64,000 nt of DNA from Virgibacillus_F flavescens. GTDB taxonomy: Bacteria > Bacillota > Bacilli > Bacillales > Amphibacillaceae. Both the position numbers and the translations under genes were made by a program. This document shows, one piece after another, positions 51,523 to 61,900 of the stretch. Location of the stretch: positions 434,001 through 498,000 of the forward strand of contig NZ_CP192260.1 of the NCBI RefSeq assembly GCF_050574275.1. The letters run 5' to 3'. The stretch's first letter is position 1. Each line of letters opens with the position of its first letter. The notes beneath the pieces are model-generated. The model did not search any database. It saw nothing but the letters and a program-made list of their open reading frames with translations, and was not told the origin of the DNA.

Positions 51523-51696
51523 ATGGGTAGAGATGAACATAAACATTCAAAAGGCAAAAATCACTTAGCACAGACTCCGAAGAGCAACAAAACGGATGGC
51601 AGAGATGTTGAATTTATTGAAGAATTTGCTGACCATGAAGACAAGGAAGCTATGGAAAGAAGTAAAGCGGCCGACAAACGTGCAAAGGAGAAATAA
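51523..51696 (+). CDS. YfhD-family small protein
   Basis: 57 residues, highly charged, lacking hydrophobic stretches. MGRDEHKH, LAQTPKSNKTDGRDVEFIEEFAD and the tail RSKAADKRAKEK match the layout of the Bacillus YfhD family (LxQTPK, DVEFSxELAD, EAxERxxAADxRA). Members are small soluble proteins with no firm function. GAGGTGAAG precedes the ATG. It sits 19 bp before a zinc-ribbon gene in the same direction and is probably co-transcribed. Confidence 0.8.
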   Translation: MGRDEHKHSKGKNHLAQTPKSNKTDGRDVEFIEEFADHEDKEAMERSKAADKRAKEK

Positions 51697-51714
51697 AGGT
51701 GGAGGTGTTCTAAG

Positions 51715-51963
51715 ATGCAACAATACCTGTGTCCCAACTGCAAAACCAATCGCTCACGCTTTAACTTAATTGAACAAGTAGCAAAACCAATTAAACTTGA
51801 TCCACAAACAGGTGAGGTAACGAACGATTATACAAACGGAGACGTGGAAGTTTTTCACACACAATACAACGGTCCAAAATATAAGGTACAATGCGGATCA
51901 TGTGGGCTCATTGAAGACGAATACACATTTGTTAAATTTGCAGAATACAATCGCAGCTTATAG
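51715..51963 (+). CDS. Small zinc-ribbon protein
   Basis: 82 residues. CPNC near residue 6 and CGSC near residue 61 form a four-cysteine zinc ribbon separated by a 50-residue beta-rich insert (PIKLDPQTGEVTNDYTNGDVEVF). The function is unknown. GGAGGTG precedes the ATG. It follows the YfhD-like gene closely. A structured-repeat fragment begins about 80 bp downstream. Confidence 0.72.
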   Translation: MQQYLCPNCKTNRSRFNLIEQVAKPIKLDPQTGEVTNDYTNGDVEVFHTQYNGPKYKVQCGSCGLIEDEYTFVKFAEYNRSL

Positions 51964-52042
51964 AGTCAATAAACCATTTGTTCACGATTCTGTTAAAATC
52001 CATCTTCATTGAAGACAAAATACCTAAAGACTTCTGCGTGAC

Positions 52043-52160
52043 ACTCGCCCTAAGGTGCGTTCCGTATATTCGAAGATGTGAAATAGATACACATTTTTTT
52101 ACTACATGTAACTTTTTCAGTGGCCAGAACGCCAGTCCAAGGAGACTCGGGCGTTCGTCA
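52043..52160. repeat. Scrambled remnant of the structured element family
   Basis: Contains CGCCCTAAGGTGCG (52046-52059), GTATATTCGAAGATG (about 52064-52078), an ACTTTTTCAGT right end (52111-52121) and ACGCCAGTCCAAGGAGACTC (about 52129-52148). These pieces match elements (ii) and (iii) but in a different order and without a left end. Confidence 0.6.
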
Positions 52161-52188
52161 ATCAACTAAGCATACACTACGATATCTG

Positions 52189-52218
52189 ACAGTATCTCGA
52201 TAATAGAGATACTGTTTT
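52189..52218. terminator. Hairpin terminator downstream of the molybdopterin oxidoreductase gene
   Basis: Arms ACAGTATCTC/GAGATACTGT around GATAATA, with TTTTAT on the plus side. Confidence 0.6.
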
Positions 52219-52219
52219 A

Positions 52220-53443
52220 TTACTTTTTCACCCACGCATTTTGCGAATAGCCACGCTGTTCCCAAAATCCAATATGCTCGTTTTCAATAAGCTCTATACG
52301 ATTTAACCACTTCACTGATTTATACGCGTACATTTTAGGAACAATCAAGCGGACTGGCCCACCATTTCTATTGGTGATCAATTCCCCATCTATAAGCATC
52401 GCAACCATCACACCATCCTGCGTAGCCTGATCAATGGATAGAGTATCTGTATACACCCCGTCAGCAGAATAAAATTTTACATACTTAGCTTTCTTGTCCA
52501 CTCCAGCATTCTCTAAAAATCTACGTAATGGGATACCTTCCCACGTAACATCATAAACACTCCAACCGGTAACACAGTGAAAGTCACTAACCTGAACATC
52601 GCGTCCGAGCTTCAGAAATTCATTCCATTTGTACGTATTTGGGCGATCAACTAATCCATCAATGGTAAAACTCCAGTTTTCATTAGTCAATTCAGGCATT
52701 TCTGTGACAGTATAATAGCGAAACTCTCCATTACGCCCTCCCCCAATAGGCGGTTTTGACTTAGGAGCAGGTTGTGGCAATGGTCGAAACTTATTTGCTT
52801 TTACTTCGTTTGAAAAGTTTCCAAGTGACGGAAAGTAGGTCTTTAACCAGTTGCCGATGAAGGGAATGGATACAACTACAATTAAGCCTCCAGCCAATTT
52901 GCGTAAAAAAGTCCGTCTTTTTAATAAAGGATTACCGTGCTCTACAGGTATTGGCTGCTTAAAATCCTGATTTTTATTTTTTTCAAGTTTCTTAAACCAT
53001 TTACTACGTGTAATACTGTGGTAAACAAGATACGGAACACCAACCCATGTTGCTATGTCATGAACGAACAGCATAAAGGTGCTGATTACTGGTGGAAATA
53101 TACGATGAAAGGTTAAAAACAACCCTGATACAATAAGGATCACAAGGATGAAAATCACAAAGAAAAGGTTATTTCGATGATTGATGCGTTTTCGCAGTCT
53201 GTTCAAATGTTTGGTCATTTTTGGCAAGTAAAAGAAAAGTGGCAGCATACTAATGATTCCAATCCAAATATGAACGTTTTTAACGTCCACCCGAAAACCT
53301 GGAAAGGCGGAGCGGAAATCAGACGAAAATAAAATAAAACCAGTTATGGTTAATAATAAAAATAAGATGGCATTAGCGTGATGCAACCGTACAAGTCTTT
53401 TCCCTACGTTTAAGTTCCGTGTGAAAAATAACTTCCACCTCAT
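52220..53443 (-). CDS. Membrane-anchored molybdopterin oxidoreductase (sulfite oxidase/MsrP-like)
   Basis: 407 residues. The N-terminal half has four or five membrane helices with histidines (LHHANAILFLLLTITGFILF, VKNVHIWIGIISMLPLFFYL, NLFFVIFILVILIVSGLFL, FMLFVHDIATWVGVPYLVYH), a cytochrome b-like layout. The C-terminal half (about 235-405) is the molybdopterin domain with the Mo-ligand cysteine in VSDFHCVTGWSVYDVTWEGI. Both parts are normally separate proteins (MsrP and MsrQ); here they are fused. It may reduce methionine sulfoxide or oxidise sulfite. Start at 53443 with GAGGTG upstream. Confidence 0.85.
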   Translation of the reverse strand: MRWKLFFTRNLNVGKRLVRLHHANAILFLLLTITGFILFSSDFRSAFPGFRVDVKNVHIWIGIISMLPLFFYLPKMTKHLNRLRKRINHRNNLFFVIFILVILIVSGLFLTFHRIFPPVISTFMLFVHDIATWVGVPYLVYHSITRSKWFKKLEKNKNQDFKQPIPVEHGNPLLKRRTFLRKLAGGLIVVVSIPFIGNWLKTYFPSLGNFSNEVKANKFRPLPQPAPKSKPPIGGGRNGEFRYYTVTEMPELTNENWSFTIDGLVDRPNTYKWNEFLKLGRDVQVSDFHCVTGWSVYDVTWEGIPLRRFLENAGVDKKAKYVKFYSADGVYTDTLSIDQATQDGVMVAMLIDGELITNRNGGPVRLIVPKMYAYKSVKWLNRIELIENEHIGFWEQRGYSQNAWVKK

Positions 53444-53639
53444 GACCTTCACCTCTAACTTTCTCAATTAGTCTACCAATAGTATAGACTTAATGGGAAA
53501 GGCAAGTAAAACAACAAAGCTCAGGAAGAACCAGTTAAATTCAGTTTAAATAATATAGTTGCATATACCTGTTAGCTTTACACCTGGTAAGCGGTTTCAT
53601 ATAATAGTAGTATTGATAGCTATATTCAGGAGGGGTAAG

Positions 53640-55619
53640 ATGGCTCGAACGGAAGAAGGAACCCTATTATGGGAACCCAGTGAAAAACGAAAACAGGATG
53701 CTAATATCAAGCAGTATATGAATTGGCTGAAAAAACATAAAGATTTATATTTTGAGGATTATCATTCACTTTGGAAGTGGTCAGTAGATGAACTGGAACA
53801 ATTTTGGGGCTCGCTATGGGATTATTTTCAGATACAATCTAAAGGAAATTATCAGAATGTGTTAACAACGCACGAAATGCCTGGTGCAGAGTGGTTTACT
53901 GGTTCAAAAATTAACTATGCAGAGCACATTTTCCGAAACAGAGATCGCTTTAAACCGGCTATTATCCATACATCTGAAGGAAGAGAAAAATCCGAGATAA
54001 GCTGGGACAGGTTATATCAGGAGACTGCCGCATTACAACTAACATTGAAACATCTTGGTGTACAAAAAGGTGACAGGGTCGTTGCATATGTAGCCAACAT
54101 ATACGAGTCAGTTGTCGCCTTCCTTGCTACATCCAGTCTCGGTGCGATCTGGTCAAGCGCATCACCAGATTTCGGGACGCAAAGTGTTATCGACCGGTTT
54201 AAACAAATAGAACCGAAAGTTATGATTACGGTGGATGGTTACCGATACAGCGGAAAGGATTTTGACCGCACAGACGTAGTGAAAAGCATCCAGTCAGAGC
54301 TTCCTACTTTACAGGCAACTATAGCAATTCCATACCTGAACAAACATTCAACCTTCGATACGCTGAAGAATGTCACACTTTGGGAGCATGCTGTTTACTC
54401 TGGCAAGGATATTACACTTCACTTCGAACACGTGCCATTTAACGATCCGCTATGGGTATTATTTTCATCTGGTACGACCGGAAAACCTAAGCCAATTGTT
54501 CAGAGTCAAGGCGGAATTTTAATGGAACATATGAAAGCTTTAACGTTTCATGCTGACCTAGACGAAACGGACCGCTTCTTTTGGTTTACGACTACAGGCT
54601 GGATGATGTGGAATTATCTTGTAAGTGGATTACTTACAGGAAGCACGATCGTTTTATATGATGGCAATCCAGGCTATCCTGATAAAAAAATGCTGTGGAA
54701 ACTTGCAGAAGAAACAAAAATGACTGTCTTTGGAACAAGTGCCAGCTATATTACTGCCTGCATGAAAGATGGCCTTGTGCCGAGAGAGGAATTCGATTTG
54801 ACCTATTTGAAAAATATTAGTTCAACTGGTTCTCCGCTCCCACCTGAGGGATTCCAGTGGTGCTATGACAATGTAAAAGAGGATGTATGGATTGCCTCTG
54901 CAAGTGGTGGCACAGATGTCTGTACTGCATTTATCCTTGGTGTTCCTATTCTTCCGGTGTACGCAGGAGAATTACAATGCCGCGGCCTTGGTGCGAAAAT
55001 CGAAAGCTTTAACGATGAAGGACAATCAGAAATAAACGAAGTTGGAGAACTCGTTTTAACAGAGCCGTTCCCTTCTATGCCAATCTACTTTTGGAACGAT
55101 GAAGATGGCTGCCGACTTCACGAAAGTTATTTTGATGTATTTCCTGGAGTTTGGAGACATGGTGATTACCTAAAAGTAACCGATCGCCATACATGTGTAA
55201 TTTATGGACGGTCAGATGCAACAATTAATCGTGGCGGTATAAGGATTGGTACGAGTGAGATATACCGGGCTGTGGATCAGATTGAAGAAGTAGCTGACAG
55301 TTTAATTGTAGATATACCGGATGGTGATGGTGATTCGACTGTTCCACTGTTTGTTCAAATGAAGAAGGGCCACGAGTTAACGGAGGATATTCAAAAGGAA
55401 ATAAAGAGCAAAATCAGAACCCAGTGTTCACCAAGACACGTTCCTACTGGTATATACAGCGTACCTGACTTACCTAGAACGCTAAATGGTAAAAAATTAG
55501 AAATACCTGTAAAGAAAATTCTGATGGGGCAATCAGTGGATAAGGTGGTAAATCAAGGTTCCTTGAGTAATCCTGATTCACTCCACTATTTTATTGAATT
55601 TGCTAAAACAGAAAAATAA
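53640..55619 (+). CDS. Acetoacetate--CoA ligase
   Basis: 659 residues of the acyl-adenylate-forming superfamily. The P-loop-like core is WVLFSSGTTGKPKPIVQSQGG, followed by DRFFWFTTTGWMMWNY, the GTSASYI adenine site, YGRSDATINRGGIRIGTSEIY hinge and the C-terminal LNGKKLEIPVKKIL lysine (acetylation/catalysis). The very long N-terminal part and WFTTTGWMMWN are typical of acetoacetyl-CoA synthetase (AcsA/AacS group) rather than Acs. It activates acetoacetate for lipid or ketone-body use. AGGAGGGG precedes ATG 53640. Confidence 0.9.
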   Translation: MARTEEGTLLWEPSEKRKQDANIKQYMNWLKKHKDLYFEDYHSLWKWSVDELEQFWGSLWDYFQIQSKGNYQNVLTTHEMPGAEWFTGSKINYAEHIFRNRDRFKPAIIHTSEGREKSEISWDRLYQETAALQLTLKHLGVQKGDRVVAYVANIYESVVAFLATSSLGAIWSSASPDFGTQSVIDRFKQIEPKVMITVDGYRYSGKDFDRTDVVKSIQSELPTLQATIAIPYLNKHSTFDTLKNVTLWEHAVYSGKDITLHFEHVPFNDPLWVLFSSGTTGKPKPIVQSQGGILMEHMKALTFHADLDETDRFFWFTTTGWMMWNYLVSGLLTGSTIVLYDGNPGYPDKKMLWKLAEETKMTVFGTSASYITACMKDGLVPREEFDLTYLKNISSTGSPLPPEGFQWCYDNVKEDVWIASASGGTDVCTAFILGVPILPVYAGELQCRGLGAKIESFNDEGQSEINEVGELVLTEPFPSMPIYFWNDEDGCRLHESYFDVFPGVWRHGDYLKVTDRHTCVIYGRSDATINRGGIRIGTSEIYRAVDQIEEVADSLIVDIPDGDGDSTVPLFVQMKKGHELTEDIQKEIKSKIRTQCSPRHVPTGIYSVPDLPRTLNGKKLEIPVKKILMGQSVDKVVNQGSLSNPDSLHYFIEFAKTEK

Positions 55620-55623
55620 TTAT

Positions 55624-55662
55624 ACTACTGCCATCTCATTGCTTGAGTGGCAGTTTTTTTAT
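55624..55662 (+). terminator. Intrinsic terminator of the acetoacetate--CoA ligase gene
   Basis: Arms CTGCCATCTCA/TTGAGTGGCAG with eight T residues. Confidence 0.8.
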
Positions 55663-55684
55663 TCACTTAGGTAAACCCCTATCT

Positions 55685-56350
55685 TTATTCCTTTTTCTCT
55701 AATTCCTTTATACTATGTACGTATACTCCATTTAACGCCTGCGTTGCAAGTCGATCTGCTTCCTTATTCTCTTTTCGGCTGATTACTTCATAGACAGACT
55801 TAATTCCGATGCTGTCCATTTTCGTTTCTATTCGATCAAGCCAACCGTTTAATTTCTCTTCATAGCACGGCCATTCACCGAGCAATTGTCTTAATACACC
55901 CTGTGCATCCCCTTTAAATGTACAAGGAATATGATGAACGCCCATCTCCGTTAACTGTACTATTGCATAATGTAATGCTGCATACTCCGCTTCGTTATTG
56001 GTATCCATCACATCAATAAATTGATTTGTTCGAAGCCGATAGTTTTTATTATTTTTCTGAAAATAGATAACTACACCTAGTCCAGCGTTCCTCTTCGTAC
56101 GATCAAATCCACCATCAAAATATACAACGATATCATGCGGTTCTTCGTCGATAGTCTCCTTCAACCTGCTGTATTCCTTCGGTGTCCACTCATTTCCCAT
56201 TTCATCAACAATTACCAACTCTTTTACACGGCCGGTTTTTTCAATATCACCAATTAACTGTTCAGCTGATTCCTGTGAAGTCCATCCTGATTCAAATTCC
56301 AAAGCAACTGTTTTCTTACCCTTATACACCCACTTCAACTTTACATTCAT
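55685..56350 (-). CDS. RNase H-like protein (reverse-transcriptase-like RNase HI fold)
   Basis: 221 residues. The RNase HI catalytic signature DIVVYFDGGFDRTKRNAGLGVVIYF carries the first aspartate (about residue 87), DTNNEAEYAALHYAI the glutamate, and TFKGDAQGVLRQL the next aspartate; RKENKEADRLATQAL gives the terminal aspartate region. An N-terminal domain of about 75 residues precedes it, similar to B. subtilis YpdQ/YpeP-type proteins. RNA:DNA hybrid removal is expected but not certain. Confidence 0.82.
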   Translation of the reverse strand: MNVKLKWVYKGKKTVALEFESGWTSQESAEQLIGDIEKTGRVKELVIVDEMGNEWTPKEYSRLKETIDEEPHDIVVYFDGGFDRTKRNAGLGVVIYFQKNNKNYRLRTNQFIDVMDTNNEAEYAALHYAIVQLTEMGVHHIPCTFKGDAQGVLRQLLGEWPCYEEKLNGWLDRIETKMDSIGIKSVYEVISRKENKEADRLATQALNGVYVHSIKELEKKE

Positions 56351-56393
56351 TTCTGAGTTCCATCCTTTCCTCACACATAAGTTCACCTATATA

Positions 56394-57641
56394 TTAACGG
56401 AATATACCTTCCCCTGCTTTATATTTCAAGGTCGGATGCAGATACATAAAAGAAGCACTCATCGAAATTAGTCCACCAATTAATATCGTCTTATCTGTAC
56501 CAATCTGCGCTGCTGTGATCCCAGCTAAGAATGCAGCTAACGGCAGTAAAATCCATGTCATAAAGCGACTTGTCGCTTGAACACGTCCCAATAAATAATC
56601 AGGAGTCAGTGTTTGTCTGATCGTAGCAATACAAGGATTCATCATGGAAACTGCAACAGTCCCAACCAAATTAAACATCACCAATGTAACAAATGTTTCC
56701 GATAAACTAAAAAATACAATGGATGCGCCACCCATGAACGAAGATAGAAATAAAATCATTCGATACGAAAACTGTTTCCTTAGCAGATTTGTCACCAATG
56801 CTCCAAAGACTGCACCTGCCCCACCGATTGAAAGCAGCCATCCTATTTGAGTTGTCGACAGCTGAATGGTATCTTTTAAGTGAAAAATCATCATGGTTAA
56901 AAAAAGTGTTGTGCCAAAAACGGAAATGAGTATTGCAAGGTTAGTAAACAGAATTGGTTTTGTTTGAATTACAAAATCAAAACCCTCTTTAATATCTTCG
57001 CGAAATGTCCTCTTTTCGTTATTTTCTGGTATGGCTTTTTTTATATCAATACTAAGTACGGCAATGAATGCAACGAAAAAGCTAAGACTGTTGATTAGCA
57101 GCGCATATCCTGGGTTATACAAACTAATTAATACTCCACCAAGACCAGGGGCAACTAAAACGGCTGTATTAAACATACCCGTGTTAATCGAATTAACCGC
57201 ATGCAAATCTCTTCGCTTGACCATATTCGGAACTGATGCAAACTGAGAGGTATTATAAATCTGACTAAGTACACCGATCGTTAAAGCTGCGCAATACAAT
57301 TGCCACATTTCCAACAGATCCATCATAAAAAGAATACCAATTAATCCTACAATCAGTCCCCTTCCAGCATCACAAATAAGCAGTAACATCTTTCGGTTAA
57401 GTCGATCAGAAAGAATACCAGTAACAGGCTGCAATAATACTGGCAAGCGTTCAATCGCGGCGACCATCCCCATACTAAAAGGTGATCCCGTAATGGCAAG
57501 CACCATTAATGGAATAGCAATCAGATATATTTGATCACCAAAAAATGAAATTAAATTCCCCCCCATGAAGCGAAATACCGGATAGTTCTTTGATAACGGA
57601 GGGAATTCCTTTCGAATTATGGCCTCACTGCTATTTTCCAT
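56394..57641 (-). CDS. MFS transporter
   Basis: 415 residues with twelve predicted membrane helices; the A-like motif is GILSDRLNRKMLLLICDAGRG (loop 2-3). It resembles multidrug or macrolide efflux proteins of the MFS_3 group. Overlaps the ArsR regulator gene by 11 bp, forming a two-gene unit, so it is probably under control of that regulator. The transported compound is unknown. Confidence 0.85.
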   Translation of the reverse strand: MENSSEAIIRKEFPPLSKNYPVFRFMGGNLISFFGDQIYLIAIPLMVLAITGSPFSMGMVAAIERLPVLLQPVTGILSDRLNRKMLLLICDAGRGLIVGLIGILFMMDLLEMWQLYCAALTIGVLSQIYNTSQFASVPNMVKRRDLHAVNSINTGMFNTAVLVAPGLGGVLISLYNPGYALLINSLSFFVAFIAVLSIDIKKAIPENNEKRTFREDIKEGFDFVIQTKPILFTNLAILISVFGTTLFLTMMIFHLKDTIQLSTTQIGWLLSIGGAGAVFGALVTNLLRKQFSYRMILFLSSFMGGASIVFFSLSETFVTLVMFNLVGTVAVSMMNPCIATIRQTLTPDYLLGRVQATSRFMTWILLPLAAFLAGITAAQIGTDKTILIGGLISMSASFMYLHPTLKYKAGEGIFR

Positions 57642-58677
57642 ACATATAATGCTCCAATTCTTCGCCTAATGCTTTCAGCGTATTTTCCTTCAATCTGTAT
57701 TTTGATTCTATTATTTCCACTAGTTTTGCAGATCGAAGTATTTTTAAGTGATGATGTACAGTTGACTTCCCTAAGTTCAATTTGCGTGTCAGGTCTTGTA
57801 AACTCGAATCATTCTCTGACAAATATTTAACTATTTTAAGCCGGACCTCATCACCTAACGCCTTATGTCTATTAACTAAAAACTGATTCGGCTGGTAATC
57901 ATCGCCAGGATGAATACTTTCATTTACAACAGGATAATAAAAAACTTTCGTCCCTTCGATATCAGTTTCTACATTCCACGGTCGATAGACATATTGAGGA
58001 ATTAGCAGAACATGATATACCCCTGGCTCAGGATAATAAGTGCTTCCTCCCGTCGCCCATTCGACTAAAGCTTCCGGTGACAACTTCTTTTCCATTTCTT
58101 TTTTTGCATTACTATCCCTTTCTAAAATGGCAGCGAACGCTCCTTCTTGCGGTTTGATACCAGCTTCATACCAACCTTTCATCACAAAGCACAAATGTTT
58201 CTTTAGAACTTCCGGATCAACTGTACTTATATAATCGATATAGGCAGGATAAAATGGATTATCTTTTGTGATTTCCTTTAACTTTTCTACCGCTGCATTA
58301 CTTCCAGTTGAAGCAGATTCTCTAACAGCTTCATAACAGCTTCCTACATACGGAAAACAGATATGTCTTAATTGTATTTCGCCCCGCTCTTCAATATATC
58401 CCGAGAGTTCGTTTAAATCCTTAAACGCTTCTTGATGCAAAAACTGCAGCAATGCTTTCCAGGTATTATTTTTCTCTACGTACGCAAGATGGTTGAGCAT
58501 CTCATCAGATAATCGTTGCTTAATATCGTTCCAATAGTCATCCTTCTTCTCAAGCGTATCAAGCAGCCTTTTATTCGTGACCGCTGCAATTCCGAGCGCA
58601 CACTCCCACAACAGGGAATGTTCCAGCTTGATTTGATAGGTTTCTCTTTTTTTACTTGTCATATTTAGTACATCCAT
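57631..58677 (-). CDS. ArsR-type winged-helix regulator with large N-terminal domain
   Basis: 348 residues. The helix-turn-helix is at the C-terminus: KALGDEVRLKIVKYLSENDSSLQDLTRKLNLGKSTVHHHLKILRSAKLV (about 272-320). The N-terminal 260 residues are mostly helical with no recognised family (DUF-like, probably the sensor). This inverted layout is known in B. subtilis YvaP-like regulators. Its 3' end overlaps the MFS gene, which it probably controls. No metal-binding cysteines are evident, so it is not an arsenic or zinc sensor of the classical kind. Confidence 0.82.
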   Translation of the reverse strand: MDVLNMTSKKRETYQIKLEHSLLWECALGIAAVTNKRLLDTLEKKDDYWNDIKQRLSDEMLNHLAYVEKNNTWKALLQFLHQEAFKDLNELSGYIEERGEIQLRHICFPYVGSCYEAVRESASTGSNAAVEKLKEITKDNPFYPAYIDYISTVDPEVLKKHLCFVMKGWYEAGIKPQEGAFAAILERDSNAKKEMEKKLSPEALVEWATGGSTYYPEPGVYHVLLIPQYVYRPWNVETDIEGTKVFYYPVVNESIHPGDDYQPNQFLVNRHKALGDEVRLKIVKYLSENDSSLQDLTRKLNLGKSTVHHHLKILRSAKLVEIIESKYRLKENTLKALGEELEHYMYGK

Positions 58678-58753
58678 TAAAAAAACACCCTTCTATTCAT
58701 TCTATATATATCGAATTAATAATTCAATATATTTCGAATAAAAATTTTTCCGA

Positions 58754-58866
58754 TTTTACAAGCCGCTTTTTCGTAAATACAATACAACTCAGTGGAAATA
58801 CAGTCCACTTCCCATGAAATACGAGCCGATTCACGATAAATACCAGCCGCACCACAAACCCGAGTA
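58754..58866. repeat. 21-bp-period degenerate array D, AAATAC core
   Basis: Units begin at 58754, 58775, 58796, 58817, 58838 and a decayed one at 58859, all exactly 21 bp apart. Cores are ATTTTACAAGCCGC, TAAATACAATACAA, GAAATACAGTCCAC, GAAATACGAGCCGA and TAAATACCAGCCGC. The unit sequence is unrelated to arrays A to C. It lies in the 236-bp gap between the ArsR-type gene start and the terminator of the YhcR-like gene. Confidence 0.75.
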
Positions 58867-58867
58867 A

Positions 58868-58905
58868 CAAAAAAAAGGATCCAGCATCAATCTGCTGGAC
58901 CCATC
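58868..58905 (-). terminator. Intrinsic terminator of the YhcR-like gene
   Basis: On the minus strand, arms GGGTCCAGCAGAT/ATGCTGGATCC followed by TTTTTTTTTG. Confidence 0.88.
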
Positions 58906-58913
58906 TAAATCTA

Positions 58914-61900
58914 TTACTTATCCAATCTTACTTTCAGAACCTTGCATGGCATATCTGCCATGATGAATGTTTTCGATGTAACATCATTTTTGACAACTAA
59001 TGTAACATTTTTTTCTTTTAAAATAGTAACCTGTTTTTTATTCAACAGCAATTTGCGTGGCTTCTTATCGTTTTGAATATCAATTATTACTTTCACGTCT
59101 GAAGCAAGCGCTCTTAAATCTTTTGTATGGACGGTTGCTGTCCCGTTATTTTTCTTAGGATTCACTATTACTGTTGGCTGTTCTTCACCTGGAAGGTCAG
59201 GTGTAGTAGTAATGCGTCCTTCTGGTCCATATTCAATTGGGTTTGCCTCTGTACTGTTTAAGCTCTCCACAAAATCTACAGTTGCATCCAAATCCGTCGG
59301 TCCCATAACCGGGTTCACCCCAAGCTCACTTATTGGAGCGTATTTAGAACCTGTTGACGTACCCATGAAATTGTTTACGGTCAGTGTGTATGTTTTGTCC
59401 ATATCGACCGGTGTGCCATCAGGTAAAGTTACATCAACTACCTCGGCAGTTTCAGGATTCCAGGTATAATGAAACCCACTGATACTGTAATCAGGTCCAT
59501 AGATCGAAGAAAGCTGTGCTTGAATAATAGGGTAAAGATCTGCACCTTTTATTTCAAACTTCATTAATGTGTTGCCGAATGGCTGAATGTTATACAAATC
59601 ACCCCAGGTAACTTCACCTGCAAGCAGATCTGCTCGAATTCCTCCCCCATTCATCATGGCAAAATCACTATCCATTGCTGCGTTCATACCGTCTGCAAGT
59701 AAATTACCTAACCCATGATCACCATCGTTTGAATAGTCACCTGTCAGGTCAGTCGCATTATACCCTAAGACTTCATTCATAATCGGGGCTATTTGCTCCG
59801 AATACTTTTGTAAAATGGCTGTTACCGCTGGATCGGGTGATACCTGGCTCTGATCAACGAATACTACTTCCGCTTCTTTTTTAACAATGTCACCAGTTGC
59901 ACGATCAATTTCTACATCAACATCGGCAAAAGCCTTTCCATATTCAGAAGCCTGCACGATTAGTTTGTTGTCGACAACGCCATCCACTACCTGATGGTTA
60001 TGCGCTGCAAATATTATATCAACTTCATCGTTCACTTCGTTCGCCAGATCAGCCGCCTGACCAGTTGCACTAGCACCTGACTGATCAGCAGGTATGTGCG
60101 CTAACACGACAATTGCTTCGACACCTTGTGTTTGCAGTTCAGTTACCGCTTCGTTCACTGCTATCGTCTCATCCGTGAATTTGATATCCTGAATTCCAGC
60201 TGGCATTACCATACCGGCCGCTTCCTGTGTAACAACGCCAATGAATCCGATTTTCTCTCCATCAACCTCTTTCACTACATACGGTGGCAGAAAAGTTTCA
60301 TTCGTGTCTTTGTATACACAGTTAGAACATAAAACAGGGAAATTCATGCCATCGTAATTATCTGTTCCAAGTCCTTCAGGATGCTGTCCACCGTTAACCA
60401 TTCGCAGGAGCTCATCTGTTCCTTCGTCAAATTCATGATTCCCTACCGTACCTACGTCAAAGCCAATCTCTTCCATGACTTCAACGGTCGGTTCATCCTG
60501 AAGCAATCCTGAAACTGGAGAGCTCCCACCAATCATGTCACCTGCGTGAACAACTAACGTGTTAGGATTTGTCTGCTCGCGTGCGTCAATTGCCCCTGCC
60601 ACATAATCCATTTTTCCATACATATCAAATGTACCGTCTCCATCAGGATCAAGCTCATATTCCTGATCAATTTTCCCATGTAAATCATTCATGCTCAAAA
60701 GCTGAACCTGAAGATTATCTGTGCTTCCATCGTCATCTCCAGCAAACGTATAACCGTAGTCCTGTGCAGTCTGTTCATCCCAGAAAAACACACGATTTTC
60801 TACTGGTACGTCTTCCCAGTCATTAGGTAAAACATATTTCATCGTATCGGAGTTTACTACATATTTAGAAAAACCTTTCTGATCGTCATTTGCACGAAAC
60901 TCAAATGGTAATTCCAATAGCGGATCCTCTGGGTCCCAAATACCAAGGCCAGCATCTTTAGCTTCCTTCACCGCATTTTGGTAAGTTGGATAAACTTCTT
61001 CATCAAACGGTGCAATAAAGTATGTTACCGCGTAACCCTTTTTAACCATCTCTACATTAATATTCACGCCATCTTCTTTACGAATGACCTCAGCTAGTAA
61101 TCTGCCGTATTGGTCAGTAGGCTCTTCCCCGATTTTCACCAATACCTCATCACCTGGCTGAAGTAATTCATTCATATAAGCTTTGGCTTCTTCGCCCATC
61201 GTTTTTTGATTCAGATTAATTTCATCACGTGCTGGATCATCATTATGCGCTGTGTATGTTTCTGGAGTATCCATATTCAGGAAGCGAACCTTGGTTCCTC
61301 CAAGAACAGGTGTTGCAATATGAATCGTATCCCCGTCCGTCACGCTTTCAACAGTAGATTCATATACTCCAGCAGCTGATGGAGGTTCTGGTTGTTCCTC
61401 AGCTAACTGAATATCAGCTTGTTCAGTTGGTATAATCTGATACGAGTTATATTGACTAACTATCGCCGTAATGTCATACCACTTATCCGCTTCAATCAAT
61501 GCTGGATCAAGGGACCCTTCCATTACTCTAAGCGTTGTACCATTAAAATCTGCATCCACTACTGATATGTTGTAGCCCCCACCAGCCGGAGTTGATGGAA
61601 TGTCATTGATAAAGCCAGTTAACTTTACCAATTCTCCTTCATACTGCTCTGCAATTGCCGGGTCCTGCAGTTCTTCCAGTGTAATCGTTTGTGCTGCTGG
61701 AACGGTTTGTCCTTGCTCGATCACCTCAACCTCACTTGGGATGACCTCTTTTAGACCATTATATGAATCTAGTTCTCCGGTTACTCTTACACGATCTCCC
61801 TCTGCTACGTTCGGGATAGTTCCTTGCTCAAAAGCAAATAAGTTAATGCCGCCTGTCTCGTCTTGTATGTATGTCGTAAATTGTGCGCCAGTACTTATTG

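Noticed and set aside
52020..52165. 63-77-codon frames over the repeat fragment near 52.1 kb
   Set aside because: They lie in scrambled repeat sequence and lack ribosome sites.
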